Assembly (NCBI GenBank): GCA_029255685.2 | Contig: CM055318.2 | Coordinates: 10,297,001 to 10,361,000 of the forward strand | Length of the DNA stretch: 64,000 bases | Source: Silene conica | Lineage: Eukaryota > Streptophyta > Magnoliopsida > Caryophyllales > Caryophyllaceae | Direction of reading: 5' to 3' | In this document: piece by piece, positions 9,857-21,009 of the stretch | How positions within the stretch are numbered: the first letter of the stretch is position 1 | Layout of the letters: each line of letters begins with the position of its first letter | The notes under the pieces: generated by a model | Database searches by the model: none | What the model saw: the letters and a program-made list of their open reading frames with translations, nothing else | What the model was told of the DNA's origin: nothing | Position numbers and translations under genes: made by a program

Positions 9857-12800
9857 ATGCCCAGGTCTTCTCGAATTGGTGAACTTCTTCCCGTTGATCC
9901 CGAACCCGAGAAGTCTTTGCGTAGGAGATTACGCTTCCTTAAGGAGGTTTCTGAAGCCGCAACTCTTGCGGAACTTGATAACATTCGAAGTTTTTACCTA
10001 GAGGATCTCAGAAATCTTGAGGAAGAAGCCTCTACTTCTCAACCACCAACGGAAAAGATGGTGCGTTTGTCTGATCATTCCAAGCCCACTGCGGCTATGC
10101 TCCCAAGAGGAATAGTCACATCTCAAATTGGTGCGGTAAACTTTGAAATCAAGTCGGCCTTTATAAGCATTGTTGAAAGAAAACAGTTTGGGGGAACTCC
10201 TACGGAAGACCCCAACTTACATGTACAAAATTTTTGTGACTATTGCTCCATGATTCGGCAACCGGGTGTCACACAAGAGCAAATAAGGGAGATACTATTC
10301 CCTTTCTCCCTAAAGGACAAGGCCAAAGTTTGGATAAATAGCCTTGATCGAGTTGCATTGGGAATCAACGATTGGGATAGTCTAGCCCTTGCATTTTATC
10401 AAAAGTATTTCCCTCCTGAGAAAACACAACAATTAAGAAGCCAAATCACCGGTTTTCGCCAAAGTGGTCATGAAAGTCTACATGAAGCATGGGAAAGGTA
10501 CAAAGAACTTCAAAGGGAATGTCCTCATCATGGTTTGGATTCATGGTTTCTTGCCATCACGTTCTACAATGGGTGTTGCGCAGAGTCTCGTCGAGTTTTG
10601 GACTCCGCAAACAATGGGAGATTCGATAATATAGATGAGGAGTTAGCTCACTCAACCATAGAATCTATGGCGGTGCACGACTCTCAATATGTCAACTCGA
10701 GAAACATCCCATTAAAGGCAAAGGAAGAAGATCCCGGAATAGCTCTCTTGAAAGCTCAAGTAGTTCTTCTCCAAAGACAAGTCGAAAATCAAGGATCAAG
10801 TTCCTCTCAACCTCATGAACAAGTAAACGTGACAAGTCAAGTTGTGGTATGTGAAGCTTGTGGAAGTGCGGGTCACGGATTCCAAGAATGTAGAAGCAAC
10901 ATGGAACAAGTCAATGCCTACCAAAGTTTTAGGCAAAATTTCAACCCTTTCTCCAATACCTACAATCCGAGTACAAAGTTCCATCCAAATTTCTCCTACA
11001 AAAGTACAAATGTCCTTAACCCACCACCACCAAGACCACCACAAAACACTGCACCACCAGGTTTCCAAAATCAAGGACAGAAGAACCAATTTCAACAAAA
11101 CTTTCAACCTTTCCCTCAACAACAATTTCCAAATCCACAACCATTTCCAAATCAACAATTCCAAAATCCTTCACAAAATTCACCACCATTTCAAAATCCC
11201 CAAAATCAACAAAGTCAACCCTCACATCCACAACAATTGAGTGAGATAGGAGCTATGTTGGCCCAAGTGGCCGAGACTCAAAGGAACATGGTCCTTCACA
11301 TTCAAAAGACCGATCAAGCAAGAGATGCTTCAATCAAAATGCTTGAGACACAAATTGCTCAACTTGCTACATCCAACCCTCAAAGACAACAAGGTCAATT
11401 GCCACCACAAGGAGCACAACCTCACGAGCAAGCTAACGCTGTCGCTTTAAGGAGTGGTACTACTTATGAGGGACCCCAAATGCCCACTGAAGAAAGTGAT
11501 CAAATGGGTAAGAAAGATGACGTTGGGAACAAAGCTACTAGCTCAAAAGAAGTTGAGAAGGAGCCCAACCAAATCAATGAGCCTGTGTTGGTAGAGATTG
11601 AGGAGGAGCCCCCAAAGGGTAAAGATAAAGCTAAGGAGCCGGAAAAGATTCAAGTGCCTTTTCCCCATAGGTTGGCAAAAGCTCACAAGGAAACTCAATT
11701 TGGTAAATTCATGGAGGTAGTGAAAAACTTGCAGGTAACAATCCCTTTTACCGAGTAAATCACCCAAGTCCCCTCATACACCAAATTCATGAAAGACATC
11801 TTAACTAGGAAAAGGACAATAGATAGCATTGAAACCTTGGCCTTCACCGCTGAGTGTAATGCCCTTTTGCAAAATTTGTCCCCACCTAAGTTAAAAGATC
11901 CAGGAAGTTTTTCAATCCCATGCACCATTGGTACCTATACTATCGACAAAGCTCTTTGTGATTTAGGTGCTAGTGTTAGTGTCATGCCATATTCCATTTG
12001 TGAGAAATTAAACATGGGAGAGTTAAAGTGTACTAGTGTCACATTGCAAATGGCGGACCGTTCTGTAAAACACCCTCTAGGTGTTTTGGAGGATGTTCCC
12101 GTCAAAGTCGGCAAATTTTTCATTCCAGTTGACTTTATTGTTCTTGACATCGCTGAAGATTCGCAAATCCCAATTATTTTGGGAAGACCATTTTTACATA
12201 CCGCAGGTGCGGTCATCGATGTTAAAAACGGTAAATTGACTTTGGAAGTTGGTGATGACAAAGTAACTTACAATTTGAACAATGTTGTGAAAAGTCCAAT
12301 GTTAGAAGAACCATGTTATTCCATAGAGGTCTCATATTTAATTGATATTATTGTGGAAGATTCATTGCCCCGATCTTTGAGCAAAGATCCGTTGGAGGCT
12401 CTTTTGTTGCTAGAATCTTTTGCAGGTGATGATGACATTAATGGTGATGAGATAGATGCATTGGAGTTGGAGCTTGATGGAGAGGAGCTAGCCCTGGAGG
12501 AAAACTCTAATTTCATAGGTTTGGTTGCTACTTCTACTACGGTCGAGGTACAAAAACCCGAACTAAAACCCCTCCCACTGAATTTAAAGTATGTTTTTCT
12601 AGATGAATCAGAAATGTGCCCAATCATTGTAAGTACCCATCTAGATGAAAGTCAAGTGTCTAGGTTGTTAGATGTGTTGAGAACCCATAAGAAGGCTATT
12701 GGCTATTCACTCGATGATTTGAAGGGAATAAGCCCCGATTTTTGTATGCATATGATTCACTTAGAAGAAGATCATAAGCCATGTGTACAAGGTCAACGTC

Positions 12801-15460
12801 GCTTAAACCCAAACATGCAAGAAGTTGTCAAAAAAGAGGTCATGAAACTCTTGGATGCGGGAATTATCTATGCAATTTCCGACTCCAAATGGGTTAGTCC
12901 GGTCCAAGTGGTCCCAAAGAAAGGAGGGACCACGGTAGTCAAAAATGATAAAGATGAACTCATCCCCACTCGCGTTGTGACGGGATGGCGCATGTGTATT
13001 GACTATAGGAGATTGAATTTGGCTACTAAGAAAGACCACTATCCCTTACCGTTCATTGACCAAATGTTGGAGAGGTTGGCATGTCATAAGTACTTTTGCT
13101 ACTTAGATGGTTACTCGGGATTCTTCCAAATACCCATCCATCCCGATGACCAAGAAAAGACCACTTTCACTTGTCCTTATGGTACCTTTGCTTACCGTAG
13201 GATGCCTTTCGGTCTATGTAATGCCCCTGCAACCTTCCAACGTTGCATGACTAGTATTTTTTCAGATTTCATTGAGTCCATCATGGAAGTTTTCATGGAT
13301 GATTTTAGTGTCTATGGCACTACATTTGATGCTTGCTTGGCCAATTTGACTAAGGTTTTGAAAAGATGTGAAGAAGTGGACTTAGTTTTGAATTGGGAAA
13401 AGTGCCACTTCATGGTAAATGAAGGAGTGGTACTCGGTCATCTTGTTTCAGAAAGAGGTATAGAGGTGGACCGTGCCAAGGTCAAAGTGATCGAGCAACT
13501 TCCCCCTCCCATAAATGTCAAAGGTATAAGAAGTTTTCTGGGACATGCGGGATTTTACCGCCGTTTTATAAAAGATTTCTCCAAAATTGCAAAGCCTCTT
13601 ACCGAGCTCCTTTTGAAGGATGCTCCATTTGTTTTTACTGATGCTTGTCTTGAGGCTTTTAACAGGATTAAGGAAGCTTTAATTTCAGCACCCATCATCC
13701 AATCACCGGATTGGAATTTGCCATTTGAAGTAATGTGCGATGCTAGTGACTATGCGGTGGGTGCCGTTCTTGGGCAAAGGAAAGATAAGGTGCTTCATGC
13801 CATTTACTATGCAAGTAAAACATTGGATGCAGCTCAAGTCAATTATGCCACTACCGAGAAGGAACTTCTTGCTATTGTCTATGCTTTAGACAAATTCCGT
13901 TCTTACTTGGTTGGCTCTAAGGTCATTGTCCATACCGATCACGCCGCCTTGAAACATCTACTTTCAAAGAAGGAGGCAAAGCCGAGGCTCATTAGATGGA
14001 TCTTGCTTTTGCAAGAATTTGACCTTGAGATTCGTGACAAGAAAGGAGCTGAAAATGTTGTGGCCGATCACCTCTCTCGTTTGAGGTTTGATGATGAAGG
14101 TATTCATATACCTATTGATGATTCTTTTGCCGATGACTCCTTGATGATGGTCGAGAAAAATACACCATGGTATGCCGATATTGCCAATTATCTTGTTAGT
14201 CGTGAGTTACCACCTAAACTTTCATATCAACAAAGAAAGAAGTTCATGTATGATGCCAAATTCTATCTTTGGGATGATCCTAATTTGTTCAAACATTGCT
14301 CCGATGGGTTATACCGGAGATGTATCCCACAATGGGATGTGAAAGGAGTGTTAGAAGGTTGCCATTCTTCTCCCTATGGTGGTCATCATGGACCATCTAA
14401 AACTGTTGCTAAGATTTTGCAATCCGGTTTCTATTGGCCTACTATGTTCCAAGATGCTAAGAATTTTGTGATGTCATGTGATGCTTGCCAAAGAACCGGT
14501 TCTATTTCAAGAAGGCATGAGATGCCTCAAAATGGAATTCTTGAAGTTGGAATTTTCGATGTGTGGGGCATCGACTACCAAGGCCCTTTTCCTTCATCAA
14601 AAGGTAATCGCTATATCTTGGTAGCCGTTGATTACGTTTCCAAATGGGTAGAAGCCATTGCCACTCCCACTAATGATGCCCGTCATGTCATAAGATTATT
14701 TAAGAAGGTCATTTTCCCACGCTTTGGTGTACCTAGAGCGGTGATTAGTGATCGTGGAACTCACTTTGGTGAAAAACAACTTGATACATTGCTTGCTAAA
14801 TATGGGGTTTTTCATAGAAGAGGTTTGGCTTACCATCCGCAAACGAGTGGCCAAGTCGAGGTCTCAAACCGTGAAATCAAATCCATTCTTGAAAAAGTTG
14901 TTGCAAAATCAAGGAAAGATTGGAGTACAAAGCTCGATGACACATTGTGGGCATATAGGACCGCTTTTAAGACACCTATTGGTACTTCACCATATAGGTT
15001 GGTCTATGGAAAAGCTTGTCATTTGCCGATTGAGATGGAGCAAAAAGCTTTTTGGGCTATCAAAGAGCTCAATTTTGATGCTACTCTTTGTGGAGAGAAG
15101 AGATTATTACAACTCAATGAACTCGATGAATTTCGGCTTCAAGCTTATGAAAGTTCCAATCTTTACAAGGAAAAGACAAAACGGTGGCATGATAAGAAGA
15201 TTCTCAAGAAAGATTTTGAGATTGGTGATAAGGTACTATTGTTCAATTCTCGTTTGAAGATTTTTCCGGGAAAATTGAGATCAAGATGGTCCGGTCCATA
15301 TACCGTCATTAATGTGAACAAGCTTGGTTTCGTCGAAGTGATGACTACGAACGGCGAAAGATTCAAAGTGAATGGCCATCGGTTGAAAGTTTATCGTGAG
15401 AATGCTGTTATCGGAGTAGTGGAGGAAGTTTTCTTGGAACTTCCGTCCGTTCAAGCTTAA
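9857..15460 (+). CDS. Gag-Pol polyprotein of unit B, intact except one stop at the gag/protease boundary
   Basis: A single frame of 1868 codons, interrupted once by TAA at 11756-11758; the other units have TTA (Leu) there. Seen in order (residues counted from the ATG at 9857): gag core about 90-250 with the Retrotrans_gag-type stretch around [14 protein letters not shown]; zinc knuckle CX2CX4HX4C at 332-345; Pro/Gln/Asn-rich linker; aspartic protease with DLGAS from 702; RT with FMDD at 1146-1149; RNase H Asp at 1295; integrase DDE at D1573, D1632 and E1668 (D-X35-E). FMDD and the DLG protease triad fit the Athila/Tat branch of Ty3/gypsy. The product would build particles, copy the RNA and integrate the cDNA. 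The stop falls neatly between Gag and protease. It could act as a Gag terminator, but since the sister copies lack it, a chance nonsense change is more likely. Confidence 0.92.
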
Positions 15461-16285
15461 TTCATCAAGGATTCGTGACGTCTAGCAAGACTTAAAATTG
15501 CGCTTCTCGGGAGGCAACCCGTGTTTTACTCTTTTAATTCCCTTTTTGAATAATGTTTCGGTTTAGGTAGTATAGGAATAAGTAGATTTGTGGTATGTTG
15601 AATTGAATTTGCAGGTACCATACGAGGCAAGAAAGAAAATGAAAGTTGAAGAAGAAAAAAAAGAAGGCTAGAAAGAAAAGAGAGGACAGATCAGTCCCAC
15701 CCCGGTGGACCGGGGCAAGCCACCCCGACCGGGGTCAAAACAACATCATTCGGCAATTGCTGTGAAAAATTGAAATTCGAAAAAGAAGAAAAATGAAGAA
15801 ACCCACCCCGGTACACCGGGGCGAGCCACCCCGACCGGGGAGGAGCAACTGTGCTCGGTTTTTGTCTAAAACAAAGGCTGCTCGTGTTTCAATTTCTATT
15901 CATTCATTCTTATTTCTCCTTCCTTTTCCTCTCAAGGTAACCCTTTTCTTTCAATTTACTACTAAATCTCATCCTAGCAACCATTCTTCAAGGATTTTTA
16001 CTTCCATTTCCACTCTCAAGTAAGTTGTTTTGCATATTCTACTCTATTTTATCCTTCATTTGCTTAGAAATTGAATTTTTCACTAACCCTAACTTCAAAT
16101 TGGGGAAAATTGATTTTGCTCTTTTTGGGTAAGGAATTCAATTTCTAGTTTGAATTAATGCTTTGTAGAGTTAGTATATGTCATTGCTAGTGTTAATTCC
16201 CCTTACTTGAGTGCCATTTACATTGTTTTAGCAAATTTGTGAGTTTCTTCTTTGTGGTTGGTATTTTTCTGAAATTTTCAGATTT
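15461..16285 (+). other. pol to ORF2 spacer of unit B
   Basis: Same content as in A. Candidate intron 16020-16281 (262 bp) runs from GTAAGT to TTTTCAG, with both GC modules present. Confidence 0.6.
15793..16023 (+). CDS. 76-codon upstream ORF (unit B)
   Basis: Same protein as in unit A. The stop overlaps the donor at 16020 and phase with ORF2 is conserved. Confidence 0.38.
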   Translation: MKKPTPVHRGEPPRPGRSNCARFLSKTKAARVSISIHSFLFLLPFPLKVTLFFQFTTKSHPSNHSSRIFTSISTLK

Positions 16286-17839
16286 ATGGCTCCCTTGAAG
16301 AACTTATTCCGTCGTAGTAAGAGGGCTAGAGCGGAACCCGGTCCTAGCAACCCAATTGAGGTGGAGGAAGAAGAAGAAGTAGAGGAGGTACCAAGGTCAC
16401 CACCGTCGGTATGGCAAGATGAAGACTATCCTACCGTTGTGTTTGTTTCTGAAAAACAATTCAACAATTGGAATGCCTTAAAAGCCAAAAGTTTGAGACC
16501 AACTCGTTTTGTTAATTTTGATTCTTTGAGGCGAATAGGATTAGATAAGCATGTCAAAGCCTTGTTCAAAGGGGTAAATATGGGTTATGCCTTAACTATG
16601 AACTATCGAACTTACCCACAACTCACACTTGAGTTTCTAAGCTCCTTCGAATTTCATAAATCTAGGAGGCAAGAACATATCCATTCGGTGAGTTTTAGGT
16701 TGTTCAATAGAGACTATAATAAAACCCTTAACCAATTCGCTTCGATCTTTGGCTTACCGGCGGAGGGGATTCCTATTGACCCTCCCGAACATTATAACCC
16801 AGTCGTGACTTGGAATGCCATTTCTCATTTCCCTTACCCCGGTAATTGGAACCATCTTCCCCATGCCTTGCTCCATAGACCAGACTTTCGTATTTGGCAA
16901 CGGTCTATGGGGTGGACTTTCTTCGGGAGACTTGAACCTCACTCAGTGAGGTTGATAGAGGTTCAGATTCTTGGGTCTTTCTTGAATGTTGAAGGACATA
17001 ACAAATGGCAAATCAACATCCCTTACCATTTTGCCAATCACTTGTCCAAACAAGTGAGTGACCGTTCTAAATGTGTGGTCCTAGGTGGGTTAATAACCCG
17101 CATAGCCCACAATCTCTGTCGGTTCAACCAAGAGACCACCGACCTTCAACCTTTATTACCCGGACCTAGGGATGTGGGAAATGGTTTGGATTATGATTAT
17201 TTTGTTTCACTTGACTGGTTTAGGAGTGCCCCACCTCAAATGGTTTGGAAAATAGGCAAGTATGATTCTCTTCGTTTACCCGATGATTTGCCTTTAATTC
17301 CTGTGCTAACACAAGGGGAACCTGCTGGGGGAGGACCATTTGTTCGTAAAAGTTTTCATTTGCCTATTGGAGGCCTGTCACCCACTACCCCGACTATGAC
17401 TTATGCTAGTATTTATACTCGTCGGGGGAATCCGGGTAATTCTTCACGTCAGGAGGAGGTAGGACAATCCTCTCATCAACATGAATCTTTTCAACCTCCC
17501 CGCCACTCTAGTGCGGATCTTTATAGTATGATGAGAGGATTGCAGGTTAGTGTGGACACAATGCGGGACGATCAAAGACTTGCTTTGAACCCCATTTATA
17601 CTCATTTTGCCCGTCAAGGGGTCATCCAGCAAGAAGGACCTCACCCGTCCTTCTTCACTTGGCCCGAGGGTGGAGGTTATGCAGGTTATCCCGCACCTCA
17701 AGTTCCTCCTCACGTTGCTCCTCATGTTGCCCCTTATTCCGACCCTCAATTTGCTAGCGGAAGTGGAAGTGGAGAAAGAGAAGTTGATGATCCACCTCGC
17801 AATGTCAACTTCACCGATTTCTTTGATGGTCCTGTCTGA
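16286..17839 (+). CDS. Post-pol ORF2 of unit B (517 aa)
   Basis: Intact. Differs from A by Ser at 69 (shared with D) and Val at 235 (shared with C and D). All four copies keep this ORF open although all four gag-pol genes are broken. That is notable, but with so few substitutions it may be chance. Confidence 0.8.
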   Translation: MAPLKNLFRRSKRARAEPGPSNPIEVEEEEEVEEVPRSPPSVWQDEDYPTVVFVSEKQFNNWNALKAKSLRPTRFVNFDSLRRIGLDKHVKALFKGVNMGYALTMNYRTYPQLTLEFLSSFEFHKSRRQEHIHSVSFRLFNRDYNKTLNQFASIFGLPAEGIPIDPPEHYNPVVTWNAISHFPYPGNWNHLPHALLHRPDFRIWQRSMGWTFFGRLEPHSVRLIEVQILGSFLNVEGHNKWQINIPYHFANHLSKQVSDRSKCVVLGGLITRIAHNLCRFNQETTDLQPLLPGPRDVGNGLDYDYFVSLDWFRSAPPQMVWKIGKYDSLRLPDDLPLIPVLTQGEPAGGGPFVRKSFHLPIGGLSPTTPTMTYASIYTRRGNPGNSSRQEEVGQSSHQHESFQPPRHSSADLYSMMRGLQVSVDTMRDDQRLALNPIYTHFARQGVIQQEGPHPSFFTWPEGGGYAGYPAPQVPPHVAPHVAPYSDPQFASGSGSGEREVDDPPRNVNFTDFFDGPV

Positions 17840-19373
17840 ATGGTTGTTGCCCCCCTTGTACATACTACCTTGGGGGAAGCTAGTCAGTTTAGTAAGTTTC
17901 CTTTTACTTTTATTTGTAGTTTCCCTTTCCCCATTAAACTTGTTGTTTGGTTGTCTCTTTGGTACACATTGAGGACAATGTGAAGTTTAGCTTGGGGGAG
18001 GGATCGCTTTGCTTTTTCTTTTTATAGGTTAGTATAAGTTTAATGATGGCAAGTTTCATGATGATGTGAACGAATCACCTACTGTTTTCCTCTTGCATTT
18101 CCCAATTTGCATGCTCTTTGGAATTTTTTGTGAGTCTTCTATGACGGAATTTTGGCTTACATGGGGATGTCTTGACATAGTAGGTAGAGAATGGATTTTT
18201 GATGTTCTTGGCTTGATCTTTTGGCATTGGCAAACCTACAAAATAGATTGAAAGTTTTAGAGCCTCCTAAGACCGTTACATCCTTTTTCGGTCTCATCTA
18301 GGTGTGTGAGTAGGTCTCCTCATGGTTTTGTGTTACACCAAAAGGCATAAATATGGTTTTTGTTCCACTTCATAAGCATTGCATTCATCTTGAGAGTATT
18401 TGTAAGCCTTTCACATGATTCTTTTTGCCCATTTCTGCTCCTTTACACATGTTTTTATTGATTTTCTAAGCTACATTCAAAATTTGCCTACCTTGTCAAG
18501 TTAGTAGCTTATTCATTGGTGTTTGGGTGCTCAATTGGGATATGATTTAAATGTTGCCTTTTATCATTGTGATTGGCATTGAAAAATTGATGGTCAAAAA
18601 GTCGAGAAAAGAAAAAATATATAAGGACCATCCATGAAAAAAAAAAAAAAAAAAAAAAAAAACAAGAAGAAAGATGAAAACAAAAGAAAAAGAAAGAAAA
18701 GAAGCATGAATTGAAAAGAAAAGGAAGAAGAGAAAAGTTTCCATGACATTCATCATAAAAATATTTGTTGGGAAATTCTCATATGCTTTGTCTTGATAAA
18801 AGAAGTCATTTTGCTAGTTTTGACTTCAACATCTTGGTGATGAGTTGGGTTTGATTTTGGATTGAGCATCCTTGCATTAATGGTTAGTTGCTAGCTTGAA
18901 TTAGCTCCAATTACCATAACTCACATGTTCCCTTTCTTACCCATCACATATTGCTTCCTTCTTATGGCTTCTTTTGAATGCTTGCATTTTTATTGCATTG
19001 ACTAGTGGATTGGAATGCTTACCATATTAGATTGCCGGCACAACTTCATGAGTCGAGGTTTGGAGAGTGTTTTCACATACAAACCTCCTTGACATTTATT
19101 TGTGTGCTTGAGTGTACCGTGAGAGTCCTTTGTCAAAATGATCATGCAAAAGCCAAAGAGTCTAGATGAAATTCTATACGCTACGCCGTCATGTAAATCT
19201 CAACCATGTATTGCATCTCTCCTATGCCTATGTTGTGTTCGGGATTTCGTCTCACAATTATTTCATTAGCTAAAATTGGGATTTGTAATTGATGGGATTA
19301 TGGAGATTCATTTGCTTGTCTTGGTTTATTTGAGCTTGCTTGAGGACAAGCAAGGGTTTAGCTTGGGGGAATT
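17840..19373 (+). other. 3' untranslated region of unit B with duplicated polypurine block
   Basis: Polypurine-like block at about 17969-18001 and the true tract ending at 19373. The A run is shorter (26 As, 18637-18662). Confidence 0.75.
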
Positions 19374-20876
19374 TGATATGCTCTATTTTTATATACTTTT
19401 CGTCCCCATTTTAGCTCATGTTTTATCATCGTTTACATTATTCTTCAATGTTTATTGAGCTAATTCCGTGTTCTAGGTAATTTGTATGTGGTTTAGCGGT
19501 TTTTGTAGGAATTTCGGATTTCTCTTGCATTTTGACACTTACCGAGCATCGGAGCTAACCAAAGTCGAGACGAGCATTCTTCGGGTAGTAGAAGTGACGG
19601 AAAATGGATGAAAGTCAAAGAAAGTCAACAAAGAAGTCAACCCTTGAAGAGCTTAATGTGCAAAGCATGACAACTCAAGCATTACATCACTCTTGCAACG
19701 TCACCCACGTTCCCAAATGTAAACAATTGAGCAAATACGGAGTATGTGGACATTGTTCTCACCCCGGTCGGGGTGGGCTGCCCCGGTATACCGGGGTGGC
19801 TGCGATCTCGCGTTTTTCTTCGTCCAGATTCAAGGAATGCTTACGTCATGTTCTTGCCCCGGTCCGGGGTGGCTGCAATCTATCCGTCTCCTCATCACTA
19901 TAAATACCCCATGCTTTCATTCATTTGCAAATCATCAAATTAGCATAAAACCTTCAAATTTTAGGAACTTGTAGCTACATTAAGTTTGTAAGAAAATATT
20001 CTAAGTCTTTCTTTATTTTCTTTATAAAATAGTTCTTTGTTTATTCAAGCATTTTCGGAAGCTATTCGCATTTCGTCTTCCGAGTTCTTATTCCGTTGAT
20101 TCCCGGTATTATCTTTCTTTACGGTTTTATTTCATTATCGTCATTATGTTTATCTTAGTTAATAGAATAGATAATCTAGTTCATAAAATCATGTGTGAGT
20201 AGTTTTTATATCTAGGGGGGAAACCATGCTAGATTAGTTGTTAGGTCATGTTAAATTATTGATTTTGCATTGTCGGATGGTTGGTTATATACATGCTTGT
20301 TTCATTTGATTAATATATGATTTTGACCATGATTATTGATAAATCATTATTCTCATCCTAAGACCGAAAGCCGGGATAGAACTTGATCATTCGATAATTG
20401 TAGTCATGGTCATAATCGTTAATTGTGTTATTCTTATCCTAAGATCGAAAGTCGGGATAGAATTAGGCATGGCATGTTATAGTATTTTGTTCCAATATAC
20501 GCGAGAGCTAATTGGTAATCAATCTACGGTTAAACTCTAGGCCGAAAGGAAATTGTTATAAACCTAATCAACTATTGACAATGTATTTCTTTAATTTGAC
20601 ATGACTAAGCTCCTATTTGCATGAGTAACCCCAATCCCCTAGATTCTTCTCTATAATCGTTTACATCTTCATTTTTATAACTTCTGTTTTAAGTAAATCT
20701 TCAATCAAAACAACAAACAACACGTGACCGACCTTGATAGAATTCTCTCCATAGCTAATTACAATTACATCACCGTCTCCCTGTGGTTCGACCCCTTCTT
20801 CCCTATCTACATTAATTTGTATGTTAGTCAAGTCTAGGGACTTTTATCTTTGGCAGGTGTGCGACTAGCCTGGCCA
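19374..20876 (+). repeat. LTR2 (1503 bp), shared by B and C
   Basis: Same boundaries as LTR1 (TGATATG to GGCCA). It differs by loss of two bases near 20003 and one extra G near 20219, both shared with LTR4, and by a private C-to-T near 20650. Confidence 0.93.
19760..19906 (+). promoter_or_regulatory. LTR2 core promoter
   Basis: Same arrangement as LTR1, with TATAAATA at 19899-19906 and GC palindromes upstream. Both modules match LTR1. Confidence 0.68.
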
Positions 20877-20881
20877 AATTT

Positions 20882-20899
20882 TGGCGCCGTTGCCGGGGA
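20882..20899 (+). other. Primer binding site, tRNA-Asp type (unit C)
   Basis: Identical 18-nt site at the same distance from LTR2. Confidence 0.9.
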
Positions 20900-21009
20900 C
20901 GCACGGTTTTATTTTTGTGATTAGTAGAATTTTATCTTGTTTTCTTTTGTCTTAAGGAACACTTGTTCCTTGAGACCGTTACTTACAATCTCCTCTAGGT
21001 TGTTGTCTT

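Larger units (their letters stand above)
8220..20876 (+). mobile_element. Athila-type unit B (full-length, least damaged)
   Basis: Complete unit: LTR1, tRNA-Asp PBS at 9729, gag-pol 9857-15460, spacer, post-pol ORF 16286-17839, polypurine tract ending at 19373, and LTR2. The two flanking LTRs (1504 and 1503 bp) are nearly identical: I see one substitution and two small indels. Only one stop interrupts gag-pol. As LTRs are shared with neighbours, their identity reflects array dynamics and cannot be used as an insertion clock. Confidence 0.93.

Noticed and set aside
10796..11240. Trp/Val-rich and Asn/His-rich frames over the gag linker
   Set aside because: Alternative-frame translations of the CCA/CAA-rich linker.
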